64,000 nt of DNA from Hyphomicrobiales bacterium (GTDB taxonomy: Bacteria; Pseudomonadota; Alphaproteobacteria; Rhizobiales; Rhizobiaceae), in contig UBTF01000001.1 of the NCBI GenBank assembly GCA_900468285.1, positions 310,001-374,000 of the forward strand, read 5' to 3'. Below the pieces are notes generated by a model, which was not told where the DNA came from, made no database searches, and saw nothing but the letters and a program-made list of their open reading frames with translations. Made by a program: the position numbers and the translations under genes. Shown here piece by piece: positions 19,337 through 28,401 of this stretch (position 1 is its first letter; the number at the start of each line of letters is the position of its first letter).

Positions 19337-20062
19337 TTACTTGTCGTGCACGATGGTCTTGCGACCGCCACCGGTCAATATTGCCGCAAAGCCGCCCTTT
19401 TCGTGGATCGAGAAAACGATGATCGGAATGTGGTTCTCACGTGCCAGTGCAACAGCGGCCACGTCCATCACGGCAAGGCCCTTGCCCAGCACTTCGGAAT
19501 GCGTCAGCTCATCAAAGCGGGTGGCGTGAGGATCTTTCTTGGGGTCGGCGGAATAGATGCCATCTACCTGTGTGCCCTTGAAGATTGCTTCAGCGCCCAT
19601 TTCGGCCGCGCGCAGCGCCGCCGCAGAGTCGGTTGTAAAGAATGGATTTCCTGTGCCGCCAGCAAAAATCACCACACGGCCCTGCGCCAGATGCGACAGG
19701 GTTGCGCGCTGCGAGAAGCTCTCACAGATTTCCGGCATGGCAATGGCCGAGAGGACGACGGTGTCGATGTCCAGCTTGCGCAGCGATGTTGCCAGCGCCA
19801 AAGCATTGATGACGGTCGCCAGCATGCCCATGTGGTCGCCGGTAACGCGGTCACCGCCCTTTGAGGCTACGGCAACGCCACGGAAAATGTTGCCGCCACC
19901 GACAACGACGCCAACCTCGACGCCCATTGCCCGTGCTTCGGCAATGTCGGAGGCGATGCGGTCAGCGACGGCGACGTCGATCCCGAAACCCTGATCGCCC
20001 ATGAGGGCTTCGCCCGACGCCTTGAGCAGAACACGTTTATAAAGCGGCTTGGAAGACATCAT
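19337..20062 (-). CDS. pyrH: UMP kinase
   Basis: Bacterial-type UMP kinase of the amino acid kinase fold, 241 residues, converting UMP to UDP. KRVLLKASGEALMGDQGFGID is the phosphate-binding N-terminus, VVGGGNIFRG the second glycine loop and VIFAGGTGNPFFTTDSAAAL the UMP/ATP site. A start one codon later (MSSKPLYK) is possible. Confidence 0.97.
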   Translation of the reverse strand: MMSSKPLYKRVLLKASGEALMGDQGFGIDVAVADRIASDIAEARAMGVEVGVVVGGGNIFRGVAVASKGGDRVTGDHMGMLATVINALALATSLRKLDIDTVVLSAIAMPEICESFSQRATLSHLAQGRVVIFAGGTGNPFFTTDSAAALRAAEMGAEAIFKGTQVDGIYSADPKKDPHATRFDELTHSEVLGKGLAVMDVAAVALARENHIPIIVFSIHEKGGFAAILTGGGRKTIVHDK

Positions 20063-20254
20063 GACTCCTTAAAGCATGTCACGCAAAGGCACGTGGCTGT
20101 TCGCAATGACGACACGCGAAAACTAGAGAGAAATCGCAAGCCTGCCAAATCCGCAGGATTGGCACGCATTGCGAGATATACCGGAACGCGGATACACGAA
20201 GGGCACCGCGTTGTCACGCGATGCCCCGTAGTTTTCCCAAACAGGATGAAGAGA
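20063..20254 (-). other. Intergenic region tsf-pyrH
   Basis: A 192-base gap inside the rpsB-tsf-pyrH-frr block. I see no reading frame with a ribosome binding site and no clear T-tailed terminator; it may hold a pyrH promoter. Confidence 0.3.
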
Positions 20255-21181
20255 TCAGCCCTTGGCGACCGCAGCAACTTCGGCAGCGAAGTCGCTTTCT
20301 TCCTTTTCGATGCCTTCGCCGAGCAGCAGGCGAGCCATGCCGACGACTTCGATCTTGGCGCCAGCTTCCTTTTCGGCTTCCTTGACAGCGTCGCCAACCG
20401 TGATGTCAGGGTTGATGACGAAAGCCTGCGACAGAAGAGCAACTTCTTCGAAGAACTTGCGCATACGGCCATCAACCATCTTTTCGATGATGGCTTCTGG
20501 CTTGCCGGATTCGCGGGCCTGCTCGATGAATACGTTGCGCTCGCGTTCTGCAACTGCGGCGTCAACTTCTTCAGCGCGGATGGCGAGCGGGTTGGTCGCA
20601 GCAATGTGCATGGCAACCTGACGGCCGATGGATGTCAGAACAGCCTTGTCGCCTTCGGACTTCAGCGCAACGAGAACGCCGAGCTTGCCGATGCCGTCGC
20701 CAGCAGCGTTGTGAACGTAGGTCGCAACAACGCCGTGCTCGACTTCGAGCAGGGCAGAGCGACGCAGCGTCATGTTTTCACCGATGGTCGCAATTGCGTC
20801 CTTGATGGTGTCTGCAACGGTCTTGCCGGTTGCCGGATAGGTTGCTGCTGCAACAGCGTCAACCGAGCCATCCGTGGTCAGGGCGACGGAAGCAACGCCG
20901 CGAACGATATCCTGGAAGGCGTCGTTACGAGCAACGAAGTCGGTTTCAGAGTTGATTTCAACAACAACAGCCTTGTGGCCGGCAGAAGCGATACCAACGA
21001 GACCTTCGGCAGCCGTACGGCCGGACTTCTTGTCAGCCTTTGCGATACCCTTGGCGCGCAGCCAGTCGATTGCAGCTTCCATGTCGCCGCCGGTTTCAGC
21101 CAGCGCCTTTTTGCAATCCATCATGCCTGCGCCGGACTTCTCGCGCAGTTCCTTTACCATTGCGGCTGTGATTTCGCTCAT
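20255..21181 (-). CDS. tsf: Elongation factor Ts
   Basis: Guanine nucleotide exchange factor for EF-Tu, 308 residues from the ATG at [19 protein letters not shown], the usual start for the family; the ORF extends 37 codons upstream into untranslated leader. The TDFVARN and NSETDF segment marks the EF-Tu contact region. Follows rpsB across a 250-base gap that contains two hairpins. Confidence 0.97.
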   Translation of the reverse strand: MSEITAAMVKELREKSGAGMMDCKKALAETGGDMEAAIDWLRAKGIAKADKKSGRTAAEGLVGIASAGHKAVVVEINSETDFVARNDAFQDIVRGVASVALTTDGSVDAVAAATYPATGKTVADTIKDAIATIGENMTLRRSALLEVEHGVVATYVHNAAGDGIGKLGVLVALKSEGDKAVLTSIGRQVAMHIAATNPLAIRAEEVDAAVAERERNVFIEQARESGKPEAIIEKMVDGRMRKFFEEVALLSQAFVINPDITVGDAVKEAEKEAGAKIEVVGMARLLLGEGIEKEESDFAAEVAAVAKG

Positions 21182-21342
21182 TGTGTGCCTCTTGTCGGTT
21201 CGTCGGTCACGGCGCGATTGCTGCCCGACCGAAATCGGAATTTGGGAACGAATGTACCCGGAACTGTGACAGGCTGATGAAACAGCCACCACGAAGTTTC
21301 AAAATCGCGCCCATTCCATGCGGCTGGCGCGATTTAAACAAA

Positions 21343-21380
21343 CAAGGCCGTCGAACTTGTTTGAGTCCAGAACGGCCTTG
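21343..21380 (-). terminator. Hairpin with T-rich tail between rpsB and tsf
   Basis: CAAGGCCGT and ACGGCCTTG form a 9-base stem around a 20-base loop; on the minus strand it is followed by TTTGTTT. It probably acts as a partial terminator that sets the tsf level relative to rpsB. Confidence 0.6.
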
Positions 21381-21398
21381 TCAGATCCTGATAGAGAA

Positions 21399-21418
21399 GG
21401 CGGCATATTAATGCCGCC
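21399..21418 (-). terminator. Second hairpin directly after rpsB
   Basis: GGCGGCAT and ATGCCGCC form an 8-base stem with a 4-base loop 14 bases after the rpsB stop codon. The tail is only weakly T-rich, so a 3'-end stabilising role is as likely as termination. Confidence 0.5.
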
Positions 21419-21431
21419 CGGTGGCCAACGA

Positions 21432-22199
21432 TCAGGCGCCAGCCTCGTCCTGCAGTGCAGGCTCGATCGGAGCTTCTTCGGAAGCGCCGATGTCGCGGCC
21501 CGAAGCGCCCTGCTGACGAGCGATACCGTCGATGGCTGCACGAGCAATCAGGTCGCAATAGAGCGAGATTGCGCGCGATGCGTCGTCGTTACCTGGGATC
21601 GGGTAGTCGATCTGGTCCGGGTCGCAGTTGCTGTCGATGATTGCAACGACTGGAATGCCAAGACGCTTGGCTTCTTCAATCGCAATCTTTTCCTTGTTGG
21701 TGTCGATGATGAACATCAGGTCCGGAACGCCGCCCATATCGCGGATACCGCCGAGAGCCTTTTCAAGCTTTTCGCGTTCGCGCTCAAGGTTCAGGCGCTC
21801 CTTCTTGGAGTAGCCCGAAGCGTCGGAGTTGAGGATTTCATCGACCTTGCGCAGGCGCTGGATCGAGTTCGAAATCGTCTTCCAGTTGGTCATCATGCCG
21901 CCGAGCCAACGCGAGTTGACGTAGTACTGAGCGGAGCGCTTTGCGCTGTCTGCGATGATTTCAGAAGCCTGACGCTTCGTGCCGACGAACAGAACGCGAC
22001 CGCCACGGGCAACCGTGTCAGACACGACCTGAAGGGCGCGCGACAGCAAAGGAACTGTCTGTGCCAGGTCGATGATGTGGATGTTGCTGCGGTCGCCGAA
22101 GATGTACGGCTTCATCTTTGGGTTCCAGCGGTGTGTCTGGTGACCAAAGTGAACGCCAGCTTCCAGAAGCTGACGCATAGAGAAATCGGGCAATGCCAT
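21432..22199 (-). CDS. rpsB: 30S ribosomal protein S2
   Basis: S2 protein of 255 residues. The N-terminal [20 protein letters not shown] and the central [13 protein letters not shown] are diagnostic, as is [24 protein letters not shown]. It heads the minus-strand translation/envelope block; the 195-base leader upstream is long enough for autoregulation by S2, though I cannot identify a defined leader motif. Confidence 0.98.
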   Translation of the reverse strand: MALPDFSMRQLLEAGVHFGHQTHRWNPKMKPYIFGDRSNIHIIDLAQTVPLLSRALQVVSDTVARGGRVLFVGTKRQASEIIADSAKRSAQYYVNSRWLGGMMTNWKTISNSIQRLRKVDEILNSDASGYSKKERLNLEREREKLEKALGGIRDMGGVPDLMFIIDTNKEKIAIEEAKRLGIPVVAIIDSNCDPDQIDYPIPGNDDASRAISLYCDLIARAAIDGIARQQGASGRDIGASEEAPIEPALQDEAGA

Positions 22200-22394
22200 G
22201 CCTAGTTATCCTTTTCCGGTTGAACCCCCGCGAAGCAAACAGCACCGTTTTAAGGCGGCACCACCGGGCGGAACGATCCGGATTTCTCCCGGAACATCCC
22301 AAGCTTCGCGTGTGGAATGGTGAGCCGCATACAGCCTGCGCCAATGAAAAGCAAGCAAATATGCGAAAAATTACGAGATGCCGCGACGCGCCAT
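22200..22394 (-). promoter_or_regulatory. rpsB leader / eipB downstream region
   Basis: A gap of 195 bases holds the rpsB 5' untranslated region. Short GC inverted repeats (CCGGAT/ATCCGG-like around 22276) may fold. No coding sequence seen. Confidence 0.35.
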
Positions 22395-23237
22395 TTAGCG
22401 CATCGGCTTGTTTTCACAGCTTTCCGGCTGAAGAATATCGAGTTTGGCGAGTTTGCCGGTCAGGACGAAGTCGCCGTAATCCATGGTCAGATCGCGCGTG
22501 ATTCCGTTTTCGTAAAGCTTGAACGACATGCGGTAGATTGGCAGCGAATCGGTACCGCTCTTGTCATTGTAATAGGCAATCGTCACTGGCCAGAACGGTG
22601 TCTTGGCGAAGTCACCCGCCTTGCCTGCATCAACGTCGCCATCGGCGGGCGCCTGCTGCTTGCCGACAAGCGTTGAGGTGATCAGGCTTTCGTCGCCATC
22701 ATCGGAGCCATCGAAAACGCGGGATTCGAAGATGCGCTTTCCAAGCTTTGCGTTCTCGATGACCTGATACATATGCTCGGTCGGAAACTCGCCCGCTGCG
22801 AGATCGATTTTCCTTGGGTCCGGCTTTTTCAGATCGATCGTCATGGCACCGTTTGCGTCTTCCGCAGAACCGGTGACTTCCTTGTCCAGCTTGTCGTCGG
22901 TGAAAGACTTGGTTTCGAAGGTAAACTTCTTGGAGTCGACATCTTCGAAGGTCGTCGTCTGCTGGTCGGTCAGCCTTACGGTGTCGCCGGTGTTGATCTG
23001 GGTTACGAAGCGAAAGTCGGTCTTGTAGCCCTTGCAGGATGAACCGGTGAACTCGTAGACCATGCGGCCCGTCATTCCCTCGATGCCGGAACGGTCAGAG
23101 GCATCCTTCAATTCCAGATCGTAGACAGCCCTGTGGGAAATGAGATTGGGAACTGAGGCAGGCACGGCACTTGCGGCACCCGGCAAGACGAAAACGACGC
23201 CGGAAGCAAAAGCAGCAGCAAGGTTCCTGACAAACAT
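22395..23237 (-). CDS. eipB: Cell envelope integrity protein EipB (DUF1849)
   Basis: A 280-residue periplasmic protein with a signal peptide (cleavage near AASA). DUF1849 proteins of the Brucella group fold as a beta-spiral and are needed for envelope integrity and normal virulence. The two cysteines that form the family's internal disulfide are present as Cys68 (GSSCKG) and Cys274 (PESCEN). It is divergent from ridA, with 115 bases between starts. Confidence 0.9.
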   Translation of the reverse strand: MFVRNLAAAFASGVVFVLPGAASAVPASVPNLISHRAVYDLELKDASDRSGIEGMTGRMVYEFTGSSCKGYKTDFRFVTQINTGDTVRLTDQQTTTFEDVDSKKFTFETKSFTDDKLDKEVTGSAEDANGAMTIDLKKPDPRKIDLAAGEFPTEHMYQVIENAKLGKRIFESRVFDGSDDGDESLITSTLVGKQQAPADGDVDAGKAGDFAKTPFWPVTIAYYNDKSGTDSLPIYRMSFKLYENGITRDLTMDYGDFVLTGKLAKLDILQPESCENKPMR

Positions 23238-23352
23238 TCAATATCTCCTGTTGGACTCACCGCTCATATTGTACAAGCAACAGCCCGGCTTTTGGACATC
23301 ATGATCTGTCTGCCGGATTTTTGAAAGATTTACAACAAAAGCGGAGACGAAA

Positions 23353-23823
23353 ATGTCGGATGCCATCGAAGCTCGCCTGAAAGACCTGGGCTACACCCTG
23401 CCCGCTGCTGCAGCACCCGCTGCAAACTATGTTCCCTTCACCATCAGCGGCAATCTGCTCTACATTTCGGGTCAATTGCCGATGGAATCCGGCAAGATTG
23501 CGGTGACAGGCCATGTCGGGCGCGATGTGGATGTGGCAACGGCACAGCGCGCTGCTGAACTCTGTGCCGTCAACATCCTCGCTCAGGTCAAAGCCGCCCT
23601 CGGCGGTGACCTCTCGAAGGTGCGCCGCGTGCTGAAGCTGAACGGCTTCGTCGCCTCCGTACCCGAGTTCACAGAGCAGCATCTCGTCATCAATGGCGCA
23701 TCGAACCTGATCGCCAATGTGCTCGGTGATGCGGGCAAGCACGCGCGTGCAGCCGTCGGCATGGCATCCCTGCCCTTTAATGCCGCCGTTGAAATCGATG
23801 CCATCGTGGAAATCGAGCTATGA
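23353..23823 (+). CDS. RidA/YjgF/YER057c family protein
   Basis: A 156-residue trimeric-type RidA family protein. The core ISGQLPMESGKIAVTGHVGRD and the C-terminal RAAVGMASLPFNAAVEIDAI match the family. Canonical RidA hydrolyses reactive enamines/imines released by PLP enzymes; the longer N-terminus and absence of the exact canonical Arg context place this in a less studied subgroup, so enamine deaminase activity is uncertain. Its stop overlaps the gdpD start (ATGA), so it opens a four-gene operon. Confidence 0.88.
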   Translation: MSDAIEARLKDLGYTLPAAAAPAANYVPFTISGNLLYISGQLPMESGKIAVTGHVGRDVDVATAQRAAELCAVNILAQVKAALGGDLSKVRRVLKLNGFVASVPEFTEQHLVINGASNLIANVLGDAGKHARAAVGMASLPFNAAVEIDAIVEIEL

Positions 23824-24560
23824 CACTGAAGCTGTCCTGGCTGACCGCGAACCCCGTTGCCCATCGCGGTTATCACGATCAGAACAAGGCCGTTTGGGAA
23901 AACACCCTGACGGCTTTCTCCCGCGCTATCGAAGCGGGCTTTGCCATTGAATGCGACCTGCAGTTGGCTGCGGACAGCGTGCCTGTCGTGTTCCACGACC
24001 ACGAGATGTCCCGGCTGACGGGCATCAAGGGGGATGTGCGGGAAAAGACGGCGGGCGAGCTGGGCCTTTTGTCGGTCGGTCAGACGAAGGATCGTATTCC
24101 GACGCTCAAGCAGCTGCTTACCCTTTGCGGCGGCAAGGTGCCGCTTGTGCTTGAGCTGAAGGGTCGGGATGGCGAAGGTGTCGATGACGGCTTTGCAGAG
24201 GCCGTGCTGGAAACGCTTGAGGGTTATGAAGGCGACGTTGCCCTGATGAGTTTCGATCATCACCTTTTGCGAGACCTGAAGGCGGCAGGCTCGCCCTGGC
24301 CCATCGGCTTGACGGCGGAAGGCTCACAGCCCGAGAACTTTTTCAAGCACGACGAGGCCATGCAGATCGGCGTCGATTTCATCTCCTATGCATGGGCACA
24401 TTTGCCGAACAGCTTTATCGAGGCGCAAAGAAAACTCGGTATTCCTGTCATTACGTGGACGGTAAGGGATGAAATTGGCCGTGCGACCACCTATAAATAT
24501 GCAGACCAGATGACGTTCGAAGGTTTCGACCCAAGAGAAAGCGTACCAGCCGGCGCATGA
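23820..24560 (+). CDS. Glycerophosphodiester phosphodiesterase family protein
   Basis: Cytosolic TIM-barrel hydrolase of 246 residues; no signal peptide. Catalytic features are NPVAHRGYHDQN with the first His, ENTLTAFSRAIEAGFAIECDLQ with metal-binding Glu/Asp, and VFHDHEMSRLTG with the second His. It would release glycerol-3-phosphate from glycerophosphodiesters derived from phospholipids. Couples by ATGA overlaps to both neighbours. Confidence 0.92.
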   Translation: MTLKLSWLTANPVAHRGYHDQNKAVWENTLTAFSRAIEAGFAIECDLQLAADSVPVVFHDHEMSRLTGIKGDVREKTAGELGLLSVGQTKDRIPTLKQLLTLCGGKVPLVLELKGRDGEGVDDGFAEAVLETLEGYEGDVALMSFDHHLLRDLKAAGSPWPIGLTAEGSQPENFFKHDEAMQIGVDFISYAWAHLPNSFIEAQRKLGIPVITWTVRDEIGRATTYKYADQMTFEGFDPRESVPAGA

Positions 24561-25747
24561 GCGATGAATATTCCATTCGCGTAGAAAAGTCCTTCAAGGA
24601 CATTGATCCGGAAAGCTGGAACATGCTTTCCGGAACTTCAAAGAACACGCGAAAAGAAATCTTTAATCCATTCATTTCTCATGCTTTTCTTTCATCACTA
24701 GAAGAGTCTGGATCCGCTACATCCAAGACCGGCTGGCGTGGTCATCACCTGCTTCTTGAAAATGGTGATGGGCGGCTGACCGGTGCCATTCCGGCCTATC
24801 TCAAAAGTCATAGCCAGGGCGAATACGTCTTTGACCACGGCTGGGCGGATGCGCTTGAGCGTGCAGGCGGCAATTATTATCCAAAGCTGCAATGTGCCGT
24901 GCCCTTTACGCCCGCAACCGGTCCGCGGCTGTTGACCAATGGCATCGATGATGCAGCTTTCCGCCAGGTCCTGGCCTCCGGGCTTAGGCAGGTTACGGAA
25001 AAGATCGGCGTATCCTCTTCGCATGTCACCTTTGCCACCGACGACGATATGGAGGCGCTGGCAGATGAGGGATTTCTCGCTCGTGCCGACCAGCAGTTCC
25101 ATTTTATAAACAACGGATATCGGGATCACGCGGATTTTCTGGATGCGCTCTCGTCGCGCAAGCGCAAGGGGCTGAAAAAAGAACGCCGTGCGGCGCTGGA
25201 AAACGGAATCGAGATCGACTGGCTGACCGGTCGGGATCTGACCGAAGATATCTGGGACCAGTTCTACCGATTCTATATGGATACAGGCAGCCGCAAATGG
25301 GGCCGTCCTTATCTCACCCGGGCCTTTTATTCATTGATTGGCGAGCGCATGGCCGACGATATTCTCCTCGTCATGGCGCGGCGCGAGGGGCGGTATATTG
25401 CCGGAGCCATCAACTTTATCGGTGGAGAGGCCATCTACGGCAGGCACTGGGGCTGCATCGAGGATCACCCCTTTCTTCATTTCGAGGTCTGCTATCATCA
25501 GGCCATCGATTTCGCTCTTTCAAAGGGCCTGAAGCGCGTTGAAGCTGGCGCACAGGGGGAGCACAAGCTTGCCCGTGGATACACACCTGTGACGACCCAT
25601 TCGGCGCATTTCATCACCCATCCGGGCTTGCGCCGCGCCATCGCCGACTATCTGGAGCGGGAACGGGATGAAGTAGAGCAGATCGGCGATTATCTTGATG
25701 AGCACAGCCCGTTTCGAAAGGGTGAGCGCCCTGAGGCGGACGATTAA
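24557..25747 (+). CDS. FemAB-like GNAT family N-acetyltransferase (DUF482)
   Basis: A 396-residue PF04339-type protein. It has the block SSRKRKGLKKERRAA and the C-terminal LKRVEAGAQGEHKLARGY segment typical of this family, which resembles Fem/GNAT peptidyl and acyl transferases. The substrate is not established. The start overlaps the gdpD stop by four bases. The gene is regularly found next to ridA and a HIT gene in rhizobial-type genomes, as here. Confidence 0.85.
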   Translation: MSDEYSIRVEKSFKDIDPESWNMLSGTSKNTRKEIFNPFISHAFLSSLEESGSATSKTGWRGHHLLLENGDGRLTGAIPAYLKSHSQGEYVFDHGWADALERAGGNYYPKLQCAVPFTPATGPRLLTNGIDDAAFRQVLASGLRQVTEKIGVSSSHVTFATDDDMEALADEGFLARADQQFHFINNGYRDHADFLDALSSRKRKGLKKERRAALENGIEIDWLTGRDLTEDIWDQFYRFYMDTGSRKWGRPYLTRAFYSLIGERMADDILLVMARREGRYIAGAINFIGGEAIYGRHWGCIEDHPFLHFEVCYHQAIDFALSKGLKRVEAGAQGEHKLARGYTPVTTHSAHFITHPGLRRAIADYLERERDEVEQIGDYLDEHSPFRKGERPEADD

Positions 25748-25774
25748 GCGAGTTTTCAGACGAGGAGGCATTTC

Positions 25775-26191
25775 ATGACCTACGACACAAACAACATCTT
25801 CGCTAAAATCCTGCGCGGCGAGATCCCATCGGTGAAGGTGTACGAGGACGACGACACTCTGGCATTCATGGATGTCATGCCGCAGGCGCCGGGCCATCTG
25901 CTGGTCGTTCCCAAGGCCGGTTCGCGCAATATGCTGGATGCTGATCCTGCTGTGTTGGCGAAAACGATCGCTGTCGTTCAAAAACTGGCTGTCGCCGCCA
26001 AGGAAGCTTTTGATGCGGATGGTGTCTACATCGCGCAGTTCAACGAGGCAGCTGCAGGCCAGACCGTGTTTCACCTTCACTTCCACATCGTTCCACGCAA
26101 GGATGGTGAACCGCTGAAGCCGCACAGTGGGGCACTGGCGGATACTGACCTTTTGAAGTCACAGGCGGAAAAGATCAAAGCCGCACTCTAA
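25775..26191 (+). CDS. HIT family nucleotide hydrolase
   Basis: A 138-residue histidine-triad protein of the Hint/HinT branch. The triad FHLHFHIVPR is intact and the N-terminal IFAKILRGEIPSVKVYEDD is typical. Such enzymes hydrolyse purine phosphoramidates and related adenylates. A GAGGAGG site lies before the start. Last gene of the ridA operon, convergent with the PAP2 gene 31 bases away. Confidence 0.93.
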   Translation: MTYDTNNIFAKILRGEIPSVKVYEDDDTLAFMDVMPQAPGHLLVVPKAGSRNMLDADPAVLAKTIAVVQKLAVAAKEAFDADGVYIAQFNEAAAGQTVFHLHFHIVPRKDGEPLKPHSGALADTDLLKSQAEKIKAAL

Positions 26192-26222
26192 GGTGCTCTC
26201 AAGGGCGGCCCGCCCCCAAGGC

Positions 26223-27170
26223 TCAATCGGCGGTGAGCTCTGCGCCGTTCGATTTCAGATTGGCGGACATTTTCTTGTCGTCCAGCCTTTCAACAATATA
26301 CCGCGATATCGGGAGCGTGATTGCAAAGCAGATCATGCCCCCGAAAATATCCACGAGGTGGTGACCACCCTGTATCAAGACTGCCGGTAACATCAGCGCA
26401 TTCAGTGTGCCGAAAACAGCGATGAAGAACGTGTTCCTTGGAACGAAGAATACTGACATCATCGCCATGAAGATATGAAATGACGGGAAGCCGATCAGCC
26501 CAAGAATATTCCTTGGTGAGAGATAGGCGACACCCTCCCGCCCCAGGCGCATAAGCTCTTGCCCGTAGGCCGGATCCACGGCCAGAGGAATGGCGGCAAC
26601 AACTTCGGGCGTTAAATCGTGGTACGCTTTTGCGCCGAAGGTTGGAAAGAAAATCCAGAAGCAGATACTCAGCAAGGCGCCAATGCTTCCCGTGAGAAGA
26701 AACCAATTCAGTGCCCGCTGTTTGCCGGTAAAACCCAGAACGATGATCGTGACAAGCAGTTGCGGCAGTGACGTTAGATAGACGTAATGCAAAGCCGTAC
26801 CCACCAGCGGGTATTGAGAAATCCACGTCACAATCTCTGGCCAGCTATAGCCCAGGGCGTTATCGGCACGCATGAGCATTTCGTCGATTGGTTCGAAGCT
26901 GATTGGTAGAAACATGTAGTTGAAGACCGAGGCCGCGATGGTGAAGAGAATGTAGAGACCTGATGCGGTCAGTACATCTCCAAGACCAGCTTCCCTCCCC
27001 CTCAGCCGATAGAACTGCCCGAGGGCCAACGGTATCAACCCCATAATGGTGCTGAAAAAATATCCGCCTACATCAAGGTAAATTGACTTTTGATAAATCC
27101 AGAAAACATCGAAAACGAGTAGTGCGGTTATTATCGTAAATATCAGTTTCTCTATCGGCAAAAATATCAT
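26223..27170 (-). CDS. PAP2 superfamily membrane protein
   Basis: A polytopic membrane protein of 315 residues with about seven or eight helices. The phosphatase motifs 2 and 3 are visible as GFPSFHIFMAMM (Ser and His) and GGHHLVDIFGG (the nucleophilic His and the Asp). The overall arrangement, with the active site in the C-terminal half, resembles the inositolphosphorylceramide-synthase-like branch more than classic PgpB. Likely acts on a lipid phosphate or transfers a phospho-headgroup at the inner membrane; substrate unknown. Convergent with hit. Confidence 0.82.
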   Translation of the reverse strand: MIFLPIEKLIFTIITALLVFDVFWIYQKSIYLDVGGYFFSTIMGLIPLALGQFYRLRGREAGLGDVLTASGLYILFTIAASVFNYMFLPISFEPIDEMLMRADNALGYSWPEIVTWISQYPLVGTALHYVYLTSLPQLLVTIIVLGFTGKQRALNWFLLTGSIGALLSICFWIFFPTFGAKAYHDLTPEVVAAIPLAVDPAYGQELMRLGREGVAYLSPRNILGLIGFPSFHIFMAMMSVFFVPRNTFFIAVFGTLNALMLPAVLIQGGHHLVDIFGGMICFAITLPISRYIVERLDDKKMSANLKSNGAELTAD

Positions 27171-27231
27171 CGATTTTATCGATTCGGACCGAGTGACGCT
27201 AAAAAATCATCTCTACGGTCTCAGGAAATAC

Positions 27232-27579
27232 TCAATAATACATTAAGTATCCCATGCCCATTGCGAGTATTAGCAAGGGCGCAGCTACGCCTATGAAGAC
27301 TTTCTGTCCACTTGCAAGAAACACAACGAAGCCAATCAGTGCGGCGCCTATCCGCAACCACATCGGTGTATCCGCCAGTGTACCGGTGGGAAAGACGATC
27401 AGCTTGGCTGTGACAGCCATGACCAGGGCCGTGGCAACTGCCCTTACCCAGTTGAGAGTTTCCGACCCTTCCTTCAAACGGTTGCCGGCGAGTACGCCGA
27501 GCCAGCGCCAGATATCGGTCGCAATCCAGCCGGCCAGGGCGATGAAGAGATAGGGTGCCCACCAGTTGTCGGCCATCAT
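27232..27579 (-). CDS. azlD: AzlD family branched-chain amino acid export subunit
   Basis: A 115-residue protein with four membrane helices, the small partner of AzlC. Its start overlaps the azlC stop by four bases. Together the pair exports branched-chain amino acids and their analogues, or sometimes other amino acids. Confidence 0.88.
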   Translation of the reverse strand: MMADNWWAPYLFIALAGWIATDIWRWLGVLAGNRLKEGSETLNWVRAVATALVMAVTAKLIVFPTGTLADTPMWLRIGAALIGFVVFLASGQKVFIGVAAPLLILAMGMGYLMYY

Positions 27580-28328
27580 GCTTCGCCCTCGCCTGCAGAC
27601 GCCTTCTCACGGCGAAGCCAGAAACGATCGAAGAGATAGGCCAAGGTGCCTCCGCCAAGGCCTGCATAGAGGATGTCGAATTCAGGTTCTATGACTGCAA
27701 AAAGCGGACCTGCGATAATGCCGACCACGAAAGCGATCTTGACAACGCTCTGCTTGGCCGAGGCCCATATTGACGAAACGAAATAGACGGGCGTCAGAAA
27801 AAACAGAATGCCAGCGATGATGGGTGGAAAAGCGGCCACGACGCCGTAACAGACTGCAACAATCGTCGCGCTGACCGCAGTCAGGGTCATTCCAAAGCCC
27901 GCGAACCATGCAACACGTGCCTCGCGCGGCACTTTGCTCAAGTTCTGGGTGGCGAACACCCATGCGGTGATGGCCACGAAGTGTGACAGGAACAGAAGAA
28001 GCCATGTCGGGGTCTTCGCCGTGCGCATTTCCGGCACAATGGAAGCGACCATGGGCATCATCCGGATTGATGACAGGGTGACCACCAGAAAACAGGTCGC
28101 GAGCCCCGCGCCGCTCGTCATCGCTCCAATCAAAATCATCTTGGCGGGCAAGGCCCAGATGGAAAGCGTCATAAACACGGCTTCGCTGCGAGTGATGCCC
28201 GATTCCAGCGCAAACGCACTGAAACCGATGAATGACGTCATGAGAATGAGTGCAGGCAAAGAAAATATGCCCCTCATGCCCCTGACGAACCAAAGGTAAT
28301 GGGGCTCCACTGCGTGTTCTGGGGGCAT
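27576..28328 (-). CDS. azlC: AzlC family branched-chain amino acid permease
   Basis: A 250-residue inner-membrane protein; the family's SLPALILMTSFIGFSAFALE first helix and the AGLATCFLVVTLSSIRMMPM segment are clear. About seven membrane helices. It follows clpA with 73 bases and a strong hairpin in between, so it probably has its own promoter. Confidence 0.9.
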   Translation of the reverse strand: MPPEHAVEPHYLWFVRGMRGIFSLPALILMTSFIGFSAFALESGITRSEAVFMTLSIWALPAKMILIGAMTSGAGLATCFLVVTLSSIRMMPMVASIVPEMRTAKTPTWLLLFLSHFVAITAWVFATQNLSKVPREARVAWFAGFGMTLTAVSATIVAVCYGVVAAFPPIIAGILFFLTPVYFVSSIWASAKQSVVKIAFVVGIIAGPLFAVIEPEFDILYAGLGGGTLAYLFDRFWLRREKASAGEGEA

Positions 28329-28353
28329 ATCTCAATCCGGTATCGACATAACA

Positions 28354-28380
28354 ATGTGCCGGGCACTTGGCCCGGCACAT
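28354..28380 (-). terminator. Strong hairpin after clpA
   Basis: ATGTGCCGGGC and GCCCGGCACAT form a perfect 11-base stem with a 5-base loop, 21 bases beyond the clpA stop. There is no T tract on the clpA strand, so it may be a 3' stabiliser or a factor-assisted stop rather than a classic intrinsic terminator. Confidence 0.55.
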
Positions 28381-28401
28381 ACTGACTGCGCAGTAGAAGA
28401 C

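Noticed and set aside
20093-21277. 394-codon open frame opposite tsf
   Set aside because: Shadow of EF-Ts; Arg/Val/Asp-skewed translation typical of antisense frames.
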